Of a stretch of DNA of 7,716 nt, positions 4,998-7,716 are shown piece after piece (positions within the stretch are counted from its first letter, which is position 1; every line of letters begins with the position of its first letter). The notes beneath the pieces were generated by a model. The model had not been told where the DNA came from, ran no database searches, and saw only the letters and a list, made by a program, of their open reading frames with translations. Location of the stretch: contig CANRGW010000055.1 of NCBI GenBank assembly GCA_947630205.1, positions 1 to 7,716 on the forward strand. Reading direction: 5' to 3'. Made by a program: the position numbers and the translations under genes. The DNA comes from an uncultured Bacilli bacterium. Lineage in GTDB: Bacteria; Bacillota_I; Bacilli_A; RF39; UBA660.

Positions 4998-6239
4998 TTA
5001 TTTATCTTTAACTATACTAGTAATACTATAATTAGAAAAATCCAATCCTTTCATAGTATCTTGATAATCTTCAAATGTTTCTTTATTTATATCTTCAATT
5101 TTATCATAATCATAATAATCAAAAGCAATAATATTATCAACAAGTGGAAAGACCATACTATTTAAGTTTTCATCTCTTAATATAATAGAAATTAAACTCT
5201 CTTTTTTACAAAGTTCAAAATCCTCTTTATCATATTCCAAATTCTTTATTTTCTTTTTTACTAAAGAAATAAATTCATCTTTTAAAGAAGTATAAGTACC
5301 TAATTCTAAAATTACAAAATCTTTTAAAAAATAAAAATCATTATCTGTATCATAAACAGATATTTTTTTATCAAGAATTTCCTTTTGAAAATCTGATTTT
5401 GAAGAAAAATTATAAGACAATAAATAACGCATATAAAAAGATAACTTAATTTTATCAAAAGAACTTAATTTACTTATATCAATCTTATAACTAATCCGAA
5501 CATAATCTTCTTCTGTTATCGTTTTAATAACTTTCTCTTTTTTTCTAACTTCTAAAGGTTCTTTAACGAAAGGTATTTCGGTTTTTACTTTACTTTCTTG
5601 AAAACTATCATAAGTATCTTTTATTAATTCTAAAACTTTTTCTTCATCAAAATTACCAGAAACAACAATTAATTGATTACTTGGTTTATAAAAGACTTCA
5701 TAACATCTTTTAATATCTTCATAAGTTATTTTTTCTATATCTTCTAAAGTACCTAAAATATCTTGATAATCAATTTCTTTAAATAAACACTCTCTCGTCA
5801 ACTTATCCAATTGCCGAAATTTATTATCTAAATTTTCTCTTATTTCTTCTAAAATTGCTCCCTTAGTTACTTCAACATCTTCATGATTAAAAACTCTTGT
5901 ATTAATTCCTTTTAATAACTTTACTAAATTTCTATTAAAATCATGAACAGTATCAATATAAAAATTCGTCATTTTAGTATAAGTTGCTCCATTAAAATTA
6001 ATATTGTTATCTAAAAACATTGGTAACATATTTCCATACATACTATGTTCAATTACTAAATGTTCTAAAAAATGAGCAAAACCACTTGGTATTTTATAAT
6101 ACTTACCATCATATTTATAAGATGTATTAATTCCTCCAAACTTAATAATTAAATCAAGAATAGCCGAATGTTTAGTTTTATCATTATAAAAAACAATTGT
6201 TAAACCATTATTTAAAGTTACAAATTTAATATCTTTCAT
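4998..6239 (-). CDS. ymfH: M16 zinc peptidase, YmfH-like (EF-P modification-associated)
   Basis: M16 (insulinase/pitrilysin) family member. The inverted zinc motif HFLEH (56-60) supplies two His ligands and the catalytic Glu59. The third zinc ligand is probably Glu132 in KGAILEEIRE (126-135), about 70 residues downstream as usual. An N-terminal M16 domain (about 1-180) is followed by FYKPSNQLIVVSGNF and a second, catalytically silent M16 domain, as in half-pairs of this family. The 413-residue length fits. The ATG at 6239 overlaps the TGA of the preceding gene (ATGA), and its AGAGGTGA ribosome binding site lies inside that gene's last codons, so translation is coupled. Bacillus YmfH is linked by family annotation to 5-aminopentanol modification of elongation factor P; NCBI spells the pair YfmF/YfmH. 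The substrate is not evident. The usual NAFT-like segment after HxxEH is replaced by FNGATYTKMTNFY. Confidence 0.88.
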   Translation of the reverse strand: MKDIKFVTLNNGLTIVFYNDKTKHSAILDLIIKFGGINTSYKYDGKYYKIPSGFAHFLEHLVIEHSMYGNMLPMFLDNNINFNGATYTKMTNFYIDTVHDFNRNLVKLLKGINTRVFNHEDVEVTKGAILEEIRENLDNKFRQLDKLTRECLFKEIDYQDILGTLEDIEKITYEDIKRCYEVFYKPSNQLIVVSGNFDEEKVLELIKDTYDSFQESKVKTEIPFVKEPLEVRKKEKVIKTITEEDYVRISYKIDISKLSSFDKIKLSFYMRYLLSYNFSSKSDFQKEILDKKISVYDTDNDFYFLKDFVILELGTYTSLKDEFISLVKKKIKNLEYDKEDFELCKKESLISIILRDENLNSMVFPLVDNIIAFDYYDYDKIEDINKETFEDYQDTMKGLDFSNYSITSIVKDK

Positions 6240-7483
6240 TTTTCACCTCTTAAGAAATAAACTGTATCTAGTTTAACTCTTTCTAAAAACTTTTGAAAAT
6301 CTTCTATCTTAATTTCTTTAAACTTTTGAACTAATTCATCACTTTTTATATCAATACCTAAGTTAACATCTATTACTTCATCTAATTTATCATATTTATC
6401 ATCTTTTTTCCTAATCATTGAATACTTTAAATTAGTTAAACACTTTTCCCTGTAAAGTTGTAAATTTTCTTTTCTTTTTAATTCTTCCAAAACTTCTTCT
6501 ATTAAAGATAAAACTTTTTCATAATTATCTTTGTTAATATAAGTTTCAATGATTAATAACCCTCGATTAAGAACTACTGAATTATAGACTGAATAAACAA
6601 GATTATTATCAAGTCTTAATTTTTTAAAGAAAAGACTAACTCCTAAACTTCTTAAAATTACATTATTTAAAGTTCTTAAATAAATTTCATCTTTTTCCTG
6701 CATATTAGAAACAGAATAAGCAATATTTAAAACTGAGTCTTGAAATTCTTTTTTATTTTCAATTGTTATTAAAGTTTTATTTCTTGTTTCTTTATAATTA
6801 CTAAAGTTCTTTTGATAATTATTTTCATTTACATAAAGGAAATAATCTTTGAAAAGGTTATCAATTTCTTTCTTTAAGATATTTCCATAGACAAAAACTA
6901 AAGGTATATTTTGATAAATATTTTCTTGATAATAATTATATAAAGATGATGCTGTAAGTTTTTCTAAACTATTTAAATTTTTATATTCACTAAAAGAATT
7001 ATAATGACTTTCTTCAAGACATTTCATAAATTTATCATAACTATAACCATAAATATCTTTATGATTATTTTTACATCTTGATATTATAAAGTTTTTTTCT
7101 CTTTCAAAATCTTCTTCTTTAAATTTATTATCTACAATATTAGGTTTATAAAGGGAATTAAAAAAGAATTGAAAAGCACTTTTTATATTAAAATCTTCTA
7201 TATCTTTAGGATTAGGAATAGTTAAATAAACTTTAAAGAAAATATTTTTATTAACTCTTGTTATTGTAGAAGAATAATTAATTATTAAATTCTTTAACAT
7301 TGCATTTTTAAAATCTTTTTCTAAAGGATATTCTAAAGATGTTGAACTTAAGATATTACGAAGTATTTTTAAATCAAAAAAATGATTTTGTTGAAACATA
7401 ATTGGATATACTAAAACTATATCTATGGTTTTATATTTTTTAGTTCTAATAATTTTAGGTTTTACAATTTTTATCTTTTCCAT
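6236..7483 (-). CDS. ymfF: M16 peptidase-like protein without zinc motif, YmfF-like
   Basis: Partner M16 protein of 415 residues. There is no HxxEH in the first 150 residues; the matching place reads LRNILSSTSLEYPLEKDFKNAM (about 41-62), like the YmfF family, so it should be catalytically dead. The C-terminal domain keeps the M16 Arg/Tyr element, LRLDNNLVYSVYNS with Arg290 and Tyr297, which in M16 pairs helps bind substrate in the partner's site. Together with the HxxEH-bearing next gene it probably forms an active/inactive heterodimer, as known for several M16 pairs (inference). It is first in its operon: promoter at 7505-7533, AGAGGT ribosome binding site, ATG at 7483-7481. It overlaps the next gene by 4 bp. 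The composition is extremely AT-rich and Lys/Asn/Ile-rich like its neighbours, which makes homology by eye weaker than for YmfH. Confidence 0.8.
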   Translation of the reverse strand: MEKIKIVKPKIIRTKKYKTIDIVLVYPIMFQQNHFFDLKILRNILSSTSLEYPLEKDFKNAMLKNLIINYSSTITRVNKNIFFKVYLTIPNPKDIEDFNIKSAFQFFFNSLYKPNIVDNKFKEEDFEREKNFIISRCKNNHKDIYGYSYDKFMKCLEESHYNSFSEYKNLNSLEKLTASSLYNYYQENIYQNIPLVFVYGNILKKEIDNLFKDYFLYVNENNYQKNFSNYKETRNKTLITIENKKEFQDSVLNIAYSVSNMQEKDEIYLRTLNNVILRSLGVSLFFKKLRLDNNLVYSVYNSVVLNRGLLIIETYINKDNYEKVLSLIEEVLEELKRKENLQLYREKCLTNLKYSMIRKKDDKYDKLDEVIDVNLGIDIKSDELVQKFKEIKIEDFQKFLERVKLDTVYFLRGEK

Positions 7484-7504
7484 ATCTACCTCTTTTTAAG
7501 TGAT

Positions 7505-7533
7505 ATAATACCATATTTTATATAGTAAAACAA
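7505..7533 (-). promoter_or_regulatory. Promoter of the ymfF-ymfH-SDR operon
   Basis: On the minus strand TTGTTT (7533-7528), a 17 bp spacer and TATTAT (7510-7505), with TG one base ahead of the -10 (extended -10). The start would be near 7498, leaving a 15 nt leader that carries the AGAGGT ribosome binding site. Confidence 0.75.
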
Positions 7534-7548
7534 GTTAAAGAATAGAAA

Positions 7549-7574
7549 AATCTAATGCTTTAACACATTAGATT
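7549..7574 (-). terminator. Terminator of the GC-richer gene at the right edge
   Basis: A perfect 9 bp stem (AATCTAATG 7549-7557 with CATTAGATT 7566-7574) has an 8 nt loop. On the minus strand it runs into five T then CTATT. The TAA stop of the preceding gene (7575-7573) overlaps the stem. It separates that gene from the ymf-type operon. Confidence 0.82.
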
Positions 7575-7716
7575 ACTGTTTATCGGCAATTATTTTGTAA
7601 GGATTTTCTTTGGTGCCATCACCATCTAACCAGGTTACAGATGAAGAAAGGTTAAGGACTGGGCGAACGCCAAAGTGGCGGTTATAAACTATGACATCTC
7701 CGACCACGAAGCCTGT
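7573..7716 (-). CDS. C-terminal fragment of a GC-richer accessory protein (cut by window edge)
   Basis: The last 47 codons of a minus-strand gene that enters from the right edge are open without a stop until TAA (7575-7573). The fragment contains YNRHFGVRPVLNLSSSVTW followed by LDGDGTKENPYKIIADKQ. The RPVLNL...GDGT..NPY pattern is one I associate with the C-terminus of large, often multi-copy, exported or surface proteins of uncultured Firmicutes (DUF6273-like); this is recall, not a search. Base composition differs sharply: 7621-7716 has 46 G/C of 96 (48%), while the ymf genes next to it are very AT-rich, and codons such as GGC, CGC, GTC and ACC are used. This suggests recent acquisition or a gene family with its own composition. 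The N-terminus and full size are unknown. Confidence 0.78.
   Translation of the reverse strand, partial: TGFVVGDVIVYNRHFGVRPVLNLSSSVTWLDGDGTKENPYKIIADKQ

Noticed and set aside
4962..5165. Open frame of 67 codons on the plus strand
   Set aside because: It is mostly antisense to the YmfH-like gene. Its hydrophobic Ile/Phe-rich translation is what the reverse of AT-rich coding DNA gives, and no ribosome binding site precedes it.
6236..6239. Possible TGA-as-Trp recoding (code 4)
   Set aside because: All Trp codons seen are TGG, and the YmfF-like frame ends properly at TGA in an ATGA overlap, so the standard bacterial code applies.
1..7716. tRNA, rRNA, CRISPR array, transposase or integrase
   Set aside because: Reading both strands gave no cloverleaf with a TTCGA arm, no regularly spaced direct repeats and no transposase or recombinase motifs.

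Overview
The window is very AT-rich, with long A and T runs in both coding and intergenic DNA. It carries single-copy ribosomal protein genes with strong AGGAGG-type ribosome binding sites and TTGACA/TATAAT-type promoters. This suggests a low-GC Gram-positive bacterium, most likely an uncultured lineage of Bacilli close to Mollicutes or Erysipelotrichia. Trp is written TGG and TGA is used as a stop (the end of the ymfF-like gene), so this is not a code-4 mycoplasma. The ribosomal proteins resemble those of Bacillus in length and sequence.

Layout. Positions 1-726 (minus strand) hold the start of the str operon: a consensus promoter, a short leader, rpsL (S12) and the first third of rpsG (S7), which runs off the window. 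Behind it, on the same strand, are two unrecognised genes (1663-2121 and 799-1650) that look translationally coupled and have no visible terminator before the rpsL promoter. A 90 bp divergent control region (about 2122-2212) with an 8 bp inverted repeat separates them from a small three-span membrane protein on the plus strand (2213-2602). That gene has no ribosome binding site and may be leaderless. It overlaps tail to tail with an unrecognised minus-strand gene (2597-3022).

Positions 3023-3918 (plus strand) form a monocistronic rpsD (S4) unit: consensus promoter, leader of about 150 nt with candidate regulatory RNA pairing, CDS and terminator. A second hairpin at 3959-3986 ends the minus-strand operon coming the other way.

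Positions 3990-7533 (minus strand) form one apparent operon: promoter, a ymfF-like M16 peptidase homologue without the zinc motif, a ymfH-like M16 peptidase with HxxEH (4 bp ATGA overlap), then a short-chain dehydrogenase/reductase. The order M16-M16-SDR is that of Bacillus ymfF-ymfH-ymfI, a locus tied to modification of elongation factor P. The SDR here, however, belongs by sequence to the YhxC/YdaD/YghA type rather than to YmfI. Positions 7573-7716 hold the C-terminus of a distinctly GC-richer protein, probably a repeated or exported accessory protein, ending in a terminator.

Most of the window is housekeeping DNA. The points most worth following are the S12 substitutions at the streptomycin/RimO loop, the SDR swap in the ymf-type operon, the probably leaderless membrane gene with its operator-like repeat, the rpsD leader, and the GC-shifted fragment at the right edge. 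I see no tRNA, rRNA, CRISPR array or insertion sequence.
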